Shown here one piece after another: positions 20,497 through 29,818 of a stretch of 64,000 nt of DNA. The DNA is from Paracidovorax avenae (GTDB lineage: Bacteria > Pseudomonadota > Gammaproteobacteria > Burkholderiales > Burkholderiaceae_C): positions 1,647,501 through 1,711,500 of the forward strand of contig NZ_CP156079.1 in assembly GCF_040892545.1 (NCBI RefSeq), read 5' to 3'. Below the pieces are notes generated by a model, which worked only from the letters and a program-made list of their open reading frames with translations, ran no database searches and was not told where the DNA came from. Both the position numbers and the translations under genes were made by a program. Within the stretch, counting starts at the first letter, position 1. The number at the start of each line of letters is the position of its first letter.

Positions 20497-20922
20497 TCAG
20501 CCTGGAGGTGTGGCGGAGCGCGTCCGCGCAGTGCGGACGCCTGCATGGCGCTGCCGGAGCCGCACGTGGAGGGCGCATGCCGTGAACAGGCCCAGGCAGA
20601 GCACGATCTCGACGCATGCCAGCCAGCGGCCCGGCGGGGCATCGCTCCACGCGCGCACCACCCCTTCGGTGAAGTACAGCCACACCACCAGGCTGACCCA
20701 GCGGTAGGTGTACATGCGGCGCTTGAGCAGGCCCGCCAGCGGGAGGGCGAGCGGCAGGGCCTTGAGCGCCAGCCAGGAGCCGCCGGGGCGCAGCGGCGCC
20801 AGCCAGAGTTCCCAGGCCAGGCACAGGACGATGAGGCCCAGCAGGCTGCCCACGGCGAGCCAGCGGGTGAGCGCGACGGTGGGGGCCGATGGGGCGGGGA
20901 TGGACGCGGAGGATGCAGGCAT
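20497..20922 (-). CDS. DUF2069 family membrane protein
   Basis: The 141-residue protein has four predicted membrane helices: LAVGSLLGLIVLCLAWELWL, a Leu-rich second helix, WVSLVVWLYFTEGVV and CVEIVLCLGLFTACAL. The aromatic YFTEG segment is typical of DUF2069. Its function is unknown. The start (MPASSAS) was chosen because it lies just 21 bases from the divergent yihY-like gene. The FAD dehydrogenase follows 61 bases later on the same strand. Confidence 0.78.
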   Translation of the reverse strand: MPASSASIPAPSAPTVALTRWLAVGSLLGLIVLCLAWELWLAPLRPGGSWLALKALPLALPLAGLLKRRMYTYRWVSLVVWLYFTEGVVRAWSDAPPGRWLACVEIVLCLGLFTACALHVRLRQRHAGVRTARTRSATPPG

Positions 20923-20943
20923 CGGGATGGCATCATATCGGCC

Positions 20944-22221
20944 ATGTCCATTGCCCACCTCGCGCAGCGCTTCGAAGCCGTGCTGTCGGACCTGTCGCGC
21001 TTTCCCTGGCGCACGACCGCGCACACGCTGCGCGAGCGCTTCCGGGAAGACCGCCTGGGCCTCACGGCCAGCAGCCTGACGTTCACCACGCTGCTGGCAC
21101 TGGTGCCTTTCTTCACCGTGGCGCTGGCCATTTTCACGGCCTTCCCGATCTTCCGCACGCTGCAGACGGGGTTGCAGCGCTGGCTGGTGGACAGCCTCGT
21201 GCCTGACAGCATTTCACGTCAGGTGCTGGGATACCTGACCCAGTTCGCCGCCAAGGCGAGCGGGCTGGGGGTGGCGGGTTTTTCCATCCTGCTGGCCACG
21301 GCCCTCGCGCTCATCCTCACGATCGACCGCACGCTCAACAACATCTGGCGCGTGCCCCGCTTGCGCCCGCTGGGGCAGCGGGTGCTGATCTACTGGGCCG
21401 TCATCACGCTCGGCCCCCTGGTGCTCGCCGCGAGCCTGGCACTGACCACGTCGGTTGCCTCCAGCGCATCGCGCGGCCTCGAAGGTGCGTTGCCGGACAG
21501 CGCCCGGCTGCTGTTCGACTCCATCGAATTCCTGCTGCTGGCCGGGGGCACGGCGGCGCTGTACCGCTATGTGCCCAACACACAGGTGCGTTGGCGGCAT
21601 GCCTGGTCCGGCGGGGTATTCGTGTCGGTGGGCATCGAGGTGGCCAAGAAGGTGCTGGGGCTCTACATCGCCTCCGTGCCCACCTATTCAGTGCTCTACG
21701 GCGCTTTCGCGACCCTGCCCATCCTGCTGGTCTGGATCTACGTGGCGTGGGTGATCGTGCTGCTCGGCGCGGTGGTGGCGGCCTACCTGCCCAGCCTGCT
21801 CACAGGGGTGGAGCGAACGGCCAACGAGCAGGGTTGGAGCTTTCAGCTGGCGGTCGAGGTGCTGCAGCAATTGCATGCAGCCCGCTGCACGCCACAGCGC
21901 GGGCTGGATGCCGGCGGACTGGCCCAGGCGCTGCGCGTGGATGTACTGCAACTCGAGCCGGTGCTGGAAGTGCTGACCGGGCTGGACTGGGTCGTGCAGG
22001 TCAACGAGGCGGCCCATGGGGCGGCCGACGACGAAGCTCCTCGGTATGTGCTGCTGGCGGAACCCGCCACCACCCTGCTGGAGCCTCTGGTGCTGCGGCT
22101 GCTCGTCGAGCGTGGAGAGAGCCTGGAGCGCTTCTGGGGCAACACCGGCATGGCCGTGCTCAAGCTCGCCGACGTGCTTCCCCGGCCCGGTGCTGCAGTG
22201 GCCGGTACCGGGGCTTCGTGA
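20944..22221 (+). CDS. YihY/virulence factor BrkB family membrane protein
   Basis: This 425-residue protein has a YihY domain with six membrane helices (about 35-285). Motifs include GLTASSLTFTTLLALVPFFTV, DRTLNNIWRV and YSVLYGAFATLPILLVWIYVAWVIVLLG. The C-terminal 130 residues are soluble and look like a winged-helix region. The family was once called RNase BN in error. The 21-base divergent gap to DUF2069 means the two promoters overlap or each lies inside the other gene. Confidence 0.88.
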   Translation: MSIAHLAQRFEAVLSDLSRFPWRTTAHTLRERFREDRLGLTASSLTFTTLLALVPFFTVALAIFTAFPIFRTLQTGLQRWLVDSLVPDSISRQVLGYLTQFAAKASGLGVAGFSILLATALALILTIDRTLNNIWRVPRLRPLGQRVLIYWAVITLGPLVLAASLALTTSVASSASRGLEGALPDSARLLFDSIEFLLLAGGTAALYRYVPNTQVRWRHAWSGGVFVSVGIEVAKKVLGLYIASVPTYSVLYGAFATLPILLVWIYVAWVIVLLGAVVAAYLPSLLTGVERTANEQGWSFQLAVEVLQQLHAARCTPQRGLDAGGLAQALRVDVLQLEPVLEVLTGLDWVVQVNEAAHGAADDEAPRYVLLAEPATTLLEPLVLRLLVERGESLERFWGNTGMAVLKLADVLPRPGAAVAGTGAS

Positions 22222-22254
22222 GGCACGCCCGCTCCGCGCAGTCCCGAATAGCTT

Positions 22255-23574
22255 TCAGAGGCTGCGGCCGGCCGCGGTGCCTGACAGCACGGCGCCTTCG
22301 AGGGTGGCGGGATAGGGCCCCGCGACATAGTCGCCGCAGGCCACCAGGCCGGCGACGATGTCCTGCGCAGGTCGATCCAGTGCAGGCACGCAGGCGAAGG
22401 TGGCGCGCTTTTCGATCACCGTCCGCAGCACCTGCAGCCCCTCCAGCCCCAGTTGTTCCCGTGCCTGCCGGAGGACGGCCTGCTCCAGCGCCGTCCGCTC
22501 GCCTTCGAACGCGCTGGCCACGAACGCGAGCAGCCCTGGCTCACCGCCCAGGCGACCGCGGTCGAACACGAACTGGGCCGGAGCCCCGGGGCCGCTGTGC
22601 AGGGCCAGCATGGGGGCATTTGCTGCCAGCGCAGGTGGCAGAGGCCCGGTCGCCTTCGTGTACACGGTGGCGATGGCGGTGAAACGCAGTGCCGCCGCGG
22701 CGGCCGCCCATGTTCGCAGGGCTGCGGCGGGGCGCGGCGGGGCTGTGTCCGCCGCTGCGGCCACCAGCCGGGCGGCCTCGGTGCTCGTGGTCGCCACGAT
22801 GACGGCGTCGAAATCCTGGCCATCCAGGCGCCAGGCCTGCCCTCCGCCGCCCGGGGCGATCTCGAGGGACTGGATGCGTCGGCCGGCATGCACGGCATGC
22901 CCGTGGGCCTGCAGCCAAGCAGCCGCAGCCTCGGGCCACAACGCGCTCAGGTCCCGGCGAGGCTGCAGCAGGTGGGAACCGCCGCGCCCACTGAACAGGC
23001 TGTCGCGCAGCACCCGCAGGAACACGGCGCCGCTGGCGGCCCCGATCGGCGTATTGAGCGCAGAAACGCACAGGGGATCGATGAATTCGCGCAGCAGCCG
23101 CCCGGAAAGCCCTTGGCAGAGCTCTTCCACGGTGACGTGTGGCGGGCAGCGAAACCCTGAAAGCCGCCAGCGCACCGCGCGGCGCAGCAGGGCCATGCGG
23201 TCGGCCAGGGGCCAGCCACGGGCTCCCGCGATGCCCCGGATCGCATCCCAGGGCGGCGCCGCGTCGGGAAAGCGCAGTCCCTTGCCATCCGGGAACACGA
23301 GCGCGAGCGGGGTGCGCAGCAGCGCGGCATCGGGATCGATGCCCACCAGTTGCATCAGCCGCAGGCATTCGGAGTAGGCGCCGATCAGGATGTGCTGGCC
23401 GTTGTCCAGGCGGCCGGGGGCCTGGGTGTTTGCGCCTTCCGCAGGCGCCAGGGCACGGGCACGGCCTCCCAGCATGCGGGCTGCCTCGAAGACGGAAACG
23501 GTGTGGCCTGCCTGCGCGGCAGCGATGGCCGCGGCTAGGCCGGCCCAGCCCGCACCGATGATGGCCACCTGCAT
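22255..23574 (-). CDS. hpnE: HpnE: hydroxysqualene dehydroxylase
   Basis: The 439-residue flavoprotein reduces hydroxysqualene to squalene in the HpnCDE route. It has the dinucleotide-binding motif IIGAGWAGLAAAIAAAQAG at the N-terminus, GGRAR, the NGQHILIGAY segment typical of HpnE, and a C-terminal FAD-contact stretch VACGDYVAGPYPATLEGAVLSG. It lies 93 bases after hpnD on the same strand, its normal partner. Confidence 0.9.
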   Translation of the reverse strand: MQVAIIGAGWAGLAAAIAAAQAGHTVSVFEAARMLGGRARALAPAEGANTQAPGRLDNGQHILIGAYSECLRLMQLVGIDPDAALLRTPLALVFPDGKGLRFPDAAPPWDAIRGIAGARGWPLADRMALLRRAVRWRLSGFRCPPHVTVEELCQGLSGRLLREFIDPLCVSALNTPIGAASGAVFLRVLRDSLFSGRGGSHLLQPRRDLSALWPEAAAAWLQAHGHAVHAGRRIQSLEIAPGGGGQAWRLDGQDFDAVIVATTSTEAARLVAAAADTAPPRPAAALRTWAAAAAALRFTAIATVYTKATGPLPPALAANAPMLALHSGPGAPAQFVFDRGRLGGEPGLLAFVASAFEGERTALEQAVLRQAREQLGLEGLQVLRTVIEKRATFACVPALDRPAQDIVAGLVACGDYVAGPYPATLEGAVLSGTAAGRSL

Positions 23575-23667
23575 GGCGTCAGCCGACAGTGCGAGGGCAG
23601 GGGGCCACCCTGCGGGTGCGACATGCGGCCAGGGGCGGGCTTGGCCGGAACGAGCGGCGCAGCGCCA

Positions 23668-24510
23668 TCACATCCGTCCCAGCGCCTGCATCTTCCACGC
23701 CAGCCACAGCTTGCGCAGGGGAGTGAGTGCGATCCGCTGGTGCAGCACCTGGAACTGGTCCCTCTCGATTTCCCGCAGCAGGGTCCGGTAGATGCTGGCC
23801 ATCATCAATCCGGGCTTCTGTGCCCGCCGCTGGTCGCCCGGGAGCAGGGAGAGCGCCTTGTCATAGAGACCATGGGCGCGTTCGGCCTGGAAGCGCATCA
23901 GCGCCGTGAACCGGTCGGAATACTGCCGCTTCAGGATTTCGTGGGCCTTGACGTCGAACTGCTGCAACTCTGCCACGGGAAGGTAGATGCGGCCCATCAT
24001 CGCGTCCTCGCCGACGTCCCGGATGATGTTCGTCAGCTGGAACGCGAGGCCCAGGGTATGGGCGTACTCCAAGGTGCGCTCGTCGGAAGGGCCGAAGATG
24101 CGGGCCGCCACTTCGCCGACGATGCCGGCCACCAGATGGCAATACCGTGAAAGGCCCTGGAAGTCCAGGTAACGGGTCTGCTCGAGGTCCATCTGGCATC
24201 CCTCGATCACGGCCTGCAGGTGGCGCTCCTCGATGCCGTAGGTGCCGGTGTGCGGCATCAAGGCCTGCATCACGGGGTGCGTAGGGGGCTGGCCTGTGAA
24301 CGACCGGGCGACTTCCGCCTGCCACCAGGCCAGTTTGGTACGGGCCACGCCGGCGTCCGACACCTCGTCCACCACATCATCCACCTCGCGGCAAAAGGCG
24401 TAGAAGGCGGTGATGGCGGCCCGCCTGGCGGGGGGGAGGAACAGGAATGCGTAATAGAAGCTGCTGCCGGACGCCGCGGCTTTTTGTTGGACGTACTGTT
24501 CCGGTGTCAT
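23668..24510 (-). CDS. hpnD: HpnD: presqualene diphosphate synthase
   Basis: The 280-residue enzyme joins two farnesyl diphosphates into presqualene diphosphate. The two Asp-rich Mg-binding motifs of the trans-isoprenyl synthases are present (REVDDVVDE and NIIRDVGEDAMMGRIYLP), along with SSFYYAFLFLPPARRAA at the start. ATG 24510 (MTPEQYVQQK) is the family-like start; ATG 24528 adds six residues. Neither has a strong ribosome site. Confidence 0.9.
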   Translation of the reverse strand: MTPEQYVQQKAAASGSSFYYAFLFLPPARRAAITAFYAFCREVDDVVDEVSDAGVARTKLAWWQAEVARSFTGQPPTHPVMQALMPHTGTYGIEERHLQAVIEGCQMDLEQTRYLDFQGLSRYCHLVAGIVGEVAARIFGPSDERTLEYAHTLGLAFQLTNIIRDVGEDAMMGRIYLPVAELQQFDVKAHEILKRQYSDRFTALMRFQAERAHGLYDKALSLLPGDQRRAQKPGLMMASIYRTLLREIERDQFQVLHQRIALTPLRKLWLAWKMQALGRM

Positions 24511-24617
24511 GAAGGAGGATTGTCCCATGCAGAAGCAGCATCCCGAGCCCGTACGTACGCCGCAAAGAGCACGGACGCGGATGCCGGAAGAGGGGGCATA
24601 TCGGCCGGATGAAAAAC

Positions 24618-24642
24618 AAAAAAGGCCCCGAAGGGCCTTTTT
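24618..24642 (-). terminator. Intrinsic terminator after the tRNA cluster
   Basis: A 10-bp stem (24619-24628 with 24633-24642) with a CGAA loop is flanked by A and T runs. On the minus strand it is followed by TTTTTTGTTTTTC, so it fits the end of the tRNA transcript. It could also work on the plus strand. Confidence 0.8.
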
Positions 24643-24674
24643 GCTGAACACCCGCATTGCGCATGTTCCATATA

Positions 24675-24750
24675 TGGAGCGGGAAAAGAGTCTCGAACTC
24701 TCGACCTCAACCTTGGCAAGGTTGCGCTCTACCAACTGAGCTATTCCCGC
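24675..24750 (-). tRNA. tRNA-Gly (GCC)
   Basis: This is a 76-nt cloverleaf with anticodon GCC and encoded CCA. Its mature sequence is identical to the copy at 24993-25068. Confidence 0.96.
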
Positions 24751-24862
24751 ATTGGATGTTGATTCGTTGCCTCGTCAACAAGCCTTGAATTGTAGCACTG
24801 TTTTATGGTGCTTTGCCAAGTGGGCTTGAACACCGATCGATGTACAAGCCACTGTCCGTATC

Positions 24863-24936
24863 TGGAGGCGCGGGCCGGAGTCGAACCGACCTACACGGAT
24901 TTGCAATCCGGTGCATAACCGCTTTGCTACCGCGCC
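24863..24936 (-). tRNA. tRNA-Cys (GCA)
   Basis: This is a 74-nt cloverleaf with anticodon GCA, acceptor GGCGCGG and encoded CCA. It is placed between the two identical tRNA-Gly genes. Confidence 0.96.
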
Positions 24937-24954
24937 GAAGATGCTTCCCTTGGC

Positions 24955-24984
24955 AAAAAGGGGAAGCTTTGGCTTCCCCTTTTT
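24955..24984 (-). terminator. Terminator-like hairpin between tRNA-Gly and tRNA-Cys
   Basis: A 13-bp stem (24955-24967 with 24972-24984) with a TTTG loop and A/T-rich base looks like a bidirectional terminator. It lies between upstream tRNA-Gly and tRNA-Cys on the minus strand, so it may end a one-tRNA transcript or serve as a processing signal. Confidence 0.7.
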
Positions 24985-24992
24985 TTGGAGTC

Positions 24993-25068
24993 TGGAGCGG
25001 GAAAAGAGTCTCGAACTCTCGACCTCAACCTTGGCAAGGTTGCGCTCTACCAACTGAGCTATTCCCGC
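24993..25068 (-). tRNA. tRNA-Gly (GCC), second copy
   Basis: This is a 76-nt cloverleaf with anticodon GCC and encoded CCA, base-for-base the same as the copy at 24675-24750. It lies 89 bases after the lon stop on the same strand. Confidence 0.96.
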
Positions 25069-25157
25069 ATTTACCGAAGCCTTGCATTCTACAACGTTTG
25101 GCGTCGATGAAGTGAATTGTAGCGCACTTTTTGGGTGGTTCCGGAAAAATTTCGCGT

Positions 25158-27584
25158 TCAATGCTTCACGGAGTCCGTGGAGCCCTGCGCCTGGCGGTTT
25201 TCCCGGGCAGTGATGGACGCGGCGATCTCTTCTTCCGTCAGTGCGATCGGCTTGCGTTCGAGGGCGACTTCCAGCACCTTGTCGATCCACTTGACCGGAA
25301 TGATCTCCAGGCCGCTCTTCACGTTGTCCGGGATCTCCTGCAGGTCCTTGACGTTCTCCTCGGGGATCAGCACCGTCTTGATGCCGCCACGCAGCGCCGC
25401 GAGCAGCTTTTCCTTCAGTCCGCCGATGGCCGTGACCTCGCCGCGCAGGGTGATCTCGCCGGTCATCGCGACATCGCTGCGCACGGGGATGCCGGTGAGG
25501 GCCGATACGAAGGCCGTGGTCATGGCAGCACCGGCGCTCGGGCCGTCCTTGGGCGTGGCACCGTCAGGCACGTGGATGTGCATGTCGCGTTTCTCGAACA
25601 CCTCGTCCTTGATGCCCAGGCGGTGGGCGCGGCTGCGCACCACGGTGCGGGCAGCTTCGACGGATTCCTTCATGACGTCGCCGAGCGAGCCCGTGCGCGT
25701 GATGGTTCCCTTGCCGGGCATGGTCGCGGCTTCGATGGTGAGCAGGTCGCCACCGACCTCGGTCCACGCGAGGCCGACCACCTGGCCTACCTGGTTCTGC
25801 TGCTCGGCGCGGCCGTAGGTGTGCTTGCGCACGCCCAGGTATTCGGCCAGGTTGTCTGCCGTGACCACCACCTGGGGCTCGAGCTTCTTGAGCTGCAGGC
25901 CCTTGACCACCTTGCGGCAGATCTTGGAGAGTTCGCGCTCGAGCGAGCGCACGCCTGCCTCACGGGTGTAGTAGCGGATGACGTCGCGCACCGCGCTTTC
26001 CTCGACCCGCAGTTCCTCGTCCTTGACGCCGTTGTTGACCATCTGCTTGGGCAGCAGGTACTTGATGGCGATGTTCGCCTTCTCGTCTTCCGTGTAGCCC
26101 GAGAGGCGGATGACTTCCATCCGGTCCAGCAGGGCAGGGGGGATGTTCATGGAGTTCGAAGTGGCGACGAACATCACGTCGCTCAGGTCGAAATCGACCT
26201 CCACGTAGTGGTCGCCGAACTTGTGGTTCTGCTCCGGGTCGAGCACTTCCAGCAGTGCGCTGGAGGGGTCTCCGCGGAAATCCGTGCCCAGCTTGTCGAT
26301 CTCGTCGAGCAGGAAGAGCGGATTGCGGGTGCCGACCTTGTTCAGGCTCTGCAGCACCTTGCCGGGCATGGCGCCGATGTAGGTGCGGCGGTGGCCGCGG
26401 ATTTCCGCCTCGTCGCGCATGCCGCCGAGCGCCATGCGCACGTACTTGCGGCCCGTCGCCTTGGCGATGGACTGGCCGAGCGAGGTCTTGCCGACCCCGG
26501 GCGGGCCCACCAGGCAGAGGATGGGGGCCTTGACCTTGTCCACGCGCTGCTGCACCGCGAGGTATTCGAGGATGCGGTCCTTGACCTTGTCCAGGCCGTA
26601 GTGGTCCTCGTTGAGCACTTCCTCCGCGTTGGCGAGGTCGTGCTTGATCTTGGTGCGCTTGCTCCAGGGCAGGCCGGTCAGGACCTCGATGTAGTTGCGC
26701 ACGACCGTGGCTTCCGCCGACATGGGCGACATCAGCTTGAGCTTCTTGAGTTCGCTCTCGGCCTTCTTGCGCGCGTCCGCGGGCATCTTCGCGGCCTTGA
26801 TCTTCTTCTCGATCTCCTCGATGTCCGCGCCTTCCTCGCCCTCGCCCAGTTCCTTCTGGATGGCCTTCACCTGCTCGTTCAGGTAGAAGTCGCGCTGGTT
26901 CTTCTCCATCTGGCGCTTGACGCGGCCGCGGATGCGCTTGTCCACGTTGAGGATGTCCACTTCGCGGTCGAGCTGCTCGAACAGGTTTTCGAGGCGTTCC
27001 TTCACGTCGGCCAGGTCCAGCACGGCCTGCTTGTTCTCCAGCTTGAGGGGCAGGTGGGCGGCGATGGTGTCGGCCAGGCGGCCCGGATCGTCGATGCTGG
27101 CGATGGAGGTGAGGATCTCGGGCGGGATCTTCTTGTTCAGCTTGACGTACTGGTCGAACTGCTGCATCACCGCGCGGCGCAGCGCTTCGATCTCGCTGGG
27201 CTTGTGGTCGCCGTCGCTGGCGGGCACGGGCGTCACGGTGGAGGTGAAATGGCTCTCGTGGTCCTCGATGGAGGCGACCTGCGCCCGCTGCTGGCCTTCC
27301 ACCAGCACCTTGACGGTGCCGTCGGGCAGCTTGAGCATCTGCAGGATGGTGGAGACGCAGCCCACATCGAACATGTCGGAAACCAGCGGCTCGTCCTTGG
27401 CCGCCGTCTTCTGGGCCACCAGCATGATGCGCCGCTCGGCGTCCATGGCCAGTTCCAGGGCCTTGATGCTCTTGGGCCGGCCCACGAACAGCGGAATCAC
27501 CATGTGGGGGAACACCACCACATCGCGCAGGGGCAGCAATGGGAGGTCGATGGGGGTGGCTGGCAGGGGGGTATGTCCGGACAT
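25158..27584 (-). CDS. lon: ATP-dependent protease Lon
   Basis: This 808-residue cytoplasmic protease degrades misfolded and regulatory proteins. It has an N-terminal LON substrate domain (LPLLPLRDVVVFPHMVIPLFVGR), a coiled middle, an AAA+ domain (GPPGVGKTSLGQS, LFLLDEIDK) and a C-terminal Ser-Lys protease domain (DGPSAGAAM with Ser at about 683, GGLKEK with the Lys). The ATG at 27584 has AAGGA 6 bases upstream and was preferred to a start 12 codons earlier. It is the last gene of the tig-clpP-clpX-lon group and has its own heat-shock-like promoter. Confidence 0.97.
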   Translation of the reverse strand: MSGHTPLPATPIDLPLLPLRDVVVFPHMVIPLFVGRPKSIKALELAMDAERRIMLVAQKTAAKDEPLVSDMFDVGCVSTILQMLKLPDGTVKVLVEGQQRAQVASIEDHESHFTSTVTPVPASDGDHKPSEIEALRRAVMQQFDQYVKLNKKIPPEILTSIASIDDPGRLADTIAAHLPLKLENKQAVLDLADVKERLENLFEQLDREVDILNVDKRIRGRVKRQMEKNQRDFYLNEQVKAIQKELGEGEEGADIEEIEKKIKAAKMPADARKKAESELKKLKLMSPMSAEATVVRNYIEVLTGLPWSKRTKIKHDLANAEEVLNEDHYGLDKVKDRILEYLAVQQRVDKVKAPILCLVGPPGVGKTSLGQSIAKATGRKYVRMALGGMRDEAEIRGHRRTYIGAMPGKVLQSLNKVGTRNPLFLLDEIDKLGTDFRGDPSSALLEVLDPEQNHKFGDHYVEVDFDLSDVMFVATSNSMNIPPALLDRMEVIRLSGYTEDEKANIAIKYLLPKQMVNNGVKDEELRVEESAVRDVIRYYTREAGVRSLERELSKICRKVVKGLQLKKLEPQVVVTADNLAEYLGVRKHTYGRAEQQNQVGQVVGLAWTEVGGDLLTIEAATMPGKGTITRTGSLGDVMKESVEAARTVVRSRAHRLGIKDEVFEKRDMHIHVPDGATPKDGPSAGAAMTTAFVSALTGIPVRSDVAMTGEITLRGEVTAIGGLKEKLLAALRGGIKTVLIPEENVKDLQEIPDNVKSGLEIIPVKWIDKVLEVALERKPIALTEEEIAASITARENRQAQGSTDSVKH

Positions 27585-27609
27585 GGGAATCCTTGTGAAA
27601 CTGAGTGGA

Positions 27610-27637
27610 ATATGGTCCACCAGCCGGTATTTTCAAC
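27610..27637 (-). promoter_or_regulatory. Sigma-32-type heat-shock promoter for lon
   Basis: On the minus strand, GTTGAAA (27631-27637) is followed after 14 bases by ACCATAT (27610-27616). The sigma-32 consensus is CTTGAAA-N11-16-CCCATNT, so each box differs at its first base only. It ends 26 bases before the lon start codon. Confidence 0.65.
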
Positions 27638-27694
27638 CCGCGGCACCATCCTGGATGAGCGGGGCCGCGGCAGGGCGTCCGGCCGCGGGCGCGC

Positions 27695-27714
27695 CCCTCC
27701 CCGGCAGGGGAGGG
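27695..27714 (-). other. GC hairpin after clpX
   Basis: A perfect 8-bp stem CCCTCCCC/GGGGAGGG with a GGCA loop lies 5 bases past the clpX stop. There is no T run, so it is more likely an mRNA-end stabiliser or pause site than a full terminator. Confidence 0.5.
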
Positions 27715-27718
27715 CGGC

Positions 27719-28984
27719 TCAGGCCTTCTTGGCCGCTTCCCGGTAGACGAGCAACGGGGCCTTGTTTTCCTCGATGGTGGATTCGTCCACCACGACCTTC
27801 TCCACGTTGCTGGTATTGGGGAGATCGAACATGGTCCCGATCAGGGACTGCTCGACGATGGAGCGCAGGCCGCGGGCGCCGGTCTTGCGGGCCAGGGCCT
27901 TGCGGGCGATGGCCTTCAGGGCGGCGGGGCGGATCTCCAGCTCCACGCCTTCCATGGCGAGCAGCTTGCTGTACTGCTTGACCAGGGCGTTCTTGGGCTC
28001 CGTGAGGATCTGCACCAGAGCGTCCTCGCTGAGTTCCGCCAGCGCCGTGACCACGGGCATGCGGCCGACCAGTTCGGGGATGAGGCCGAACTTGATCAGG
28101 TCTTCCGGCTCGATCTCGGTGAACACCTCGGTGAGCGAGCGCTGCTTCTTGCTCTTGACGGCGGCACCGAAGCCGATGCCCGAGGCCTCCGTGCGGTTCT
28201 CGATGACCTTCTCCAGGCCGGCGAAGGCGCCCCCGCAGATGAACAGGATGTTGGTCGTGTCGATCTGCAGGAAATCCTGGTTGGGATGCTTGCGGCCACC
28301 CTGGGGGGGGACGCTGGCCATGGTGCCCTCGATCAGCTTGAGCAGCGCCTGCTGCACCCCTTCGCCGGAGACGTCGCGCGTGATGGACGGGTTGTCGGAC
28401 TTGCGGGAGATCTTGTCGATCTCGTCGATGTAGACGATGCCGCGCTGCGCCCGCTCGACCTCGTAGTTGCAGCTCTGCAGCAGCTTCTGGACGATGTTCT
28501 CGACGTCCTCGCCGACGTATCCGGCCTCGGTGAGCGTGGTGGCGTCGGCCATCACGAAGGGCACGTCGAGCATGCGGGCGAGGGTCTGGGCCAGCAGGGT
28601 CTTGCCCGAGCCGGTGGGCCCGATCAGCAGGATGTTGCTTTTCGCGAGCTCGACCTCGTCCTTGCCTGCCTTGTCCTTGTGGCGCAGGCGCTTGTAGTGG
28701 TTGTACACGGCCACGGCCAGGGTGCGCTTGGCGATTTCCTGGCCGATCACGTAGTTGTCGAGGTTGGCCTTGATCTCCGACGGGGTCGGCAGGTCGCCGC
28801 GGGAATCCCGCGCGCCTTCGGTGGAGGGCAGCTCGTCGCGGATGATCTCATTGCACAGGTCGATGCACTCGTCGCAAATGAAAACCGACGGGCCAGCGAT
28901 GAGTTTCTTCACCTCGTGCTGGCTCTTGCCGCAGAAGGAGCAGTAAAGGGTTTTTTCGCTGGAAGAGCCTTTTTTCTCGGCCAT
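27719..28984 (-). CDS. clpX: ATP-dependent Clp protease ATP-binding subunit ClpX
   Basis: This 421-residue unfoldase feeds substrates into ClpP. It has an N-terminal Cys4 zinc-binding domain (LYCSFCGKS and [10 protein letters not shown]), Walker A GPTGSGKT, Walker [10 protein letters not shown], a [19 protein letters not shown] segment and the sensor-2 region [10 protein letters not shown]. The ClpP-docking loop is present as IGFGA near residue 270. It is 103 bases downstream of clpP, with a hairpin in the gap. Confidence 0.97.
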   Translation of the reverse strand: MAEKKGSSSEKTLYCSFCGKSQHEVKKLIAGPSVFICDECIDLCNEIIRDELPSTEGARDSRGDLPTPSEIKANLDNYVIGQEIAKRTLAVAVYNHYKRLRHKDKAGKDEVELAKSNILLIGPTGSGKTLLAQTLARMLDVPFVMADATTLTEAGYVGEDVENIVQKLLQSCNYEVERAQRGIVYIDEIDKISRKSDNPSITRDVSGEGVQQALLKLIEGTMASVPPQGGRKHPNQDFLQIDTTNILFICGGAFAGLEKVIENRTEASGIGFGAAVKSKKQRSLTEVFTEIEPEDLIKFGLIPELVGRMPVVTALAELSEDALVQILTEPKNALVKQYSKLLAMEGVELEIRPAALKAIARKALARKTGARGLRSIVEQSLIGTMFDLPNTSNVEKVVVDESTIEENKAPLLVYREAAKKA

Positions 28985-29034
28985 GGGGGCATTGCCTCGT
29001 GTTGCGGGAACTGTGGGCGGGATGATAACGAAAT

Positions 29035-29070
29035 GGCGGCGGACGCTTTCCCCGGGAGGAAAGCGCCGCC
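29035..29070 (-). other. Hairpin in the clpP-clpX gap
   Basis: GCTTTCC pairs with GGAAAGC around a 6-base loop, and the stem is extended by GGCGGC/GCCGCC with a 4-base bulge. It has no T run. It could protect the clpP message end or tune clpX relative to clpP. Confidence 0.5.
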
Positions 29071-29087
29071 GGAGGCAACGCCGCCGG

Positions 29088-29696
29088 TCAGGGACGCTGG
29101 GTCACCACCTGGTCGACCAGGCCGTATTCCTTGGCCTCGTCGGCAGTGAGGAAATAGTCGCGCTCGGTGTCGGCCTTGACCTTTTCCAGGGGCTGTCCGG
29201 TGCGTTCCGCCAGGATGCGGTTCATCTGGTCCTTGGTACGCAGGATGTCCCGTGCATGGATCTCGATGTCCGTGGCCTGGCCGCGGGCGCCGCCGAGCAC
29301 CTGGTGGATCATGATCTTCGAATTGGGCAGCGAGAAGCGCTTGCCCTTGGCGCCGGCCGCCAGCAGGAAGGCGCCCATGCTGGCCGCGAAGCCCAGGCAC
29401 ATGGTGGACACGTCCGGCTTGATGAACTGCATCGTGTCGTAGATGGCCATGCCGGCCGTCACGCTGCCGCCGGGGGAATTGATGTAGAAGGAAATGTCCT
29501 TGTCGGGGTTCTCGCTCTCCAGGAACAGCAGCTGTGCCACGACCAGGTTGGCGGTCTGGTCGTTCACCTCGCCGATCAGGAAGACGATCCGCTCCTTGAG
29601 CAGGCGCGAATAGATGTCGTAGGACCGCTCGCCACGTCCCGACTGCTCGATCACCATGGGAATCATGCCCAGGGCCTGTGTTTCCAGTGCGCTCAT
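29088..29696 (-). CDS. clpP: ATP-dependent Clp protease proteolytic subunit ClpP
   Basis: The 202-residue serine peptidase forms a double-heptamer barrel. The catalytic triad is intact: Ser at about 106 (GFAASMGAF), His at about 131 (IMIHQ) and Asp at about 180 (TERDYFL), with the usual family spacing of 25 and 49 residues. The start (MSALETQ) has GGAGA four bases upstream; an in-frame ATG five codons earlier is less likely. It lies between tig and clpX. Confidence 0.97.
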   Translation of the reverse strand: MSALETQALGMIPMVIEQSGRGERSYDIYSRLLKERIVFLIGEVNDQTANLVVAQLLFLESENPDKDISFYINSPGGSVTAGMAIYDTMQFIKPDVSTMCLGFAASMGAFLLAAGAKGKRFSLPNSKIMIHQVLGGARGQATDIEIHARDILRTKDQMNRILAERTGQPLEKVKADTERDYFLTADEAKEYGLVDQVVTQRP

Positions 29697-29737
29697 GTTT
29701 TCTCCAGTCATGCAGATACTGTACCGAGAAATGAATT

Positions 29738-29765
29738 GGGGCCTGTGCTCGCCAGCACAAGCCCC
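29738..29765 (-). other. Strong hairpin upstream of clpP
   Basis: A 12-bp stem (29738-29749 with 29754-29765, one mismatch) with a 4-base loop is followed on the minus strand by AATTCATTTC. It may be a weak terminator for tig or an attenuator for clpP. A second 8-bp stem lies at 29781-29809. Confidence 0.5.
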
Positions 29766-29780
29766 GGATGGCAGGCAGGA

Positions 29781-29809
29781 GCCGGCGCGCTGCGGATGCA
29801 TGCGCCGGC
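29781..29809 (-). other. Hairpin directly after tig
   Basis: GCCGGCGC and GCGCCGGC pair around a 13-base loop, 9 bases past the tig stop. There is no T run. Confidence 0.45.
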
Positions 29810-29818
29810 GCCGCGGTT

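Noticed and set aside
25131..27746. 871-codon plus-strand frame opposite lon
   Set aside because: It is antisense to lon, runs through the lon promoter region, and has no family features.
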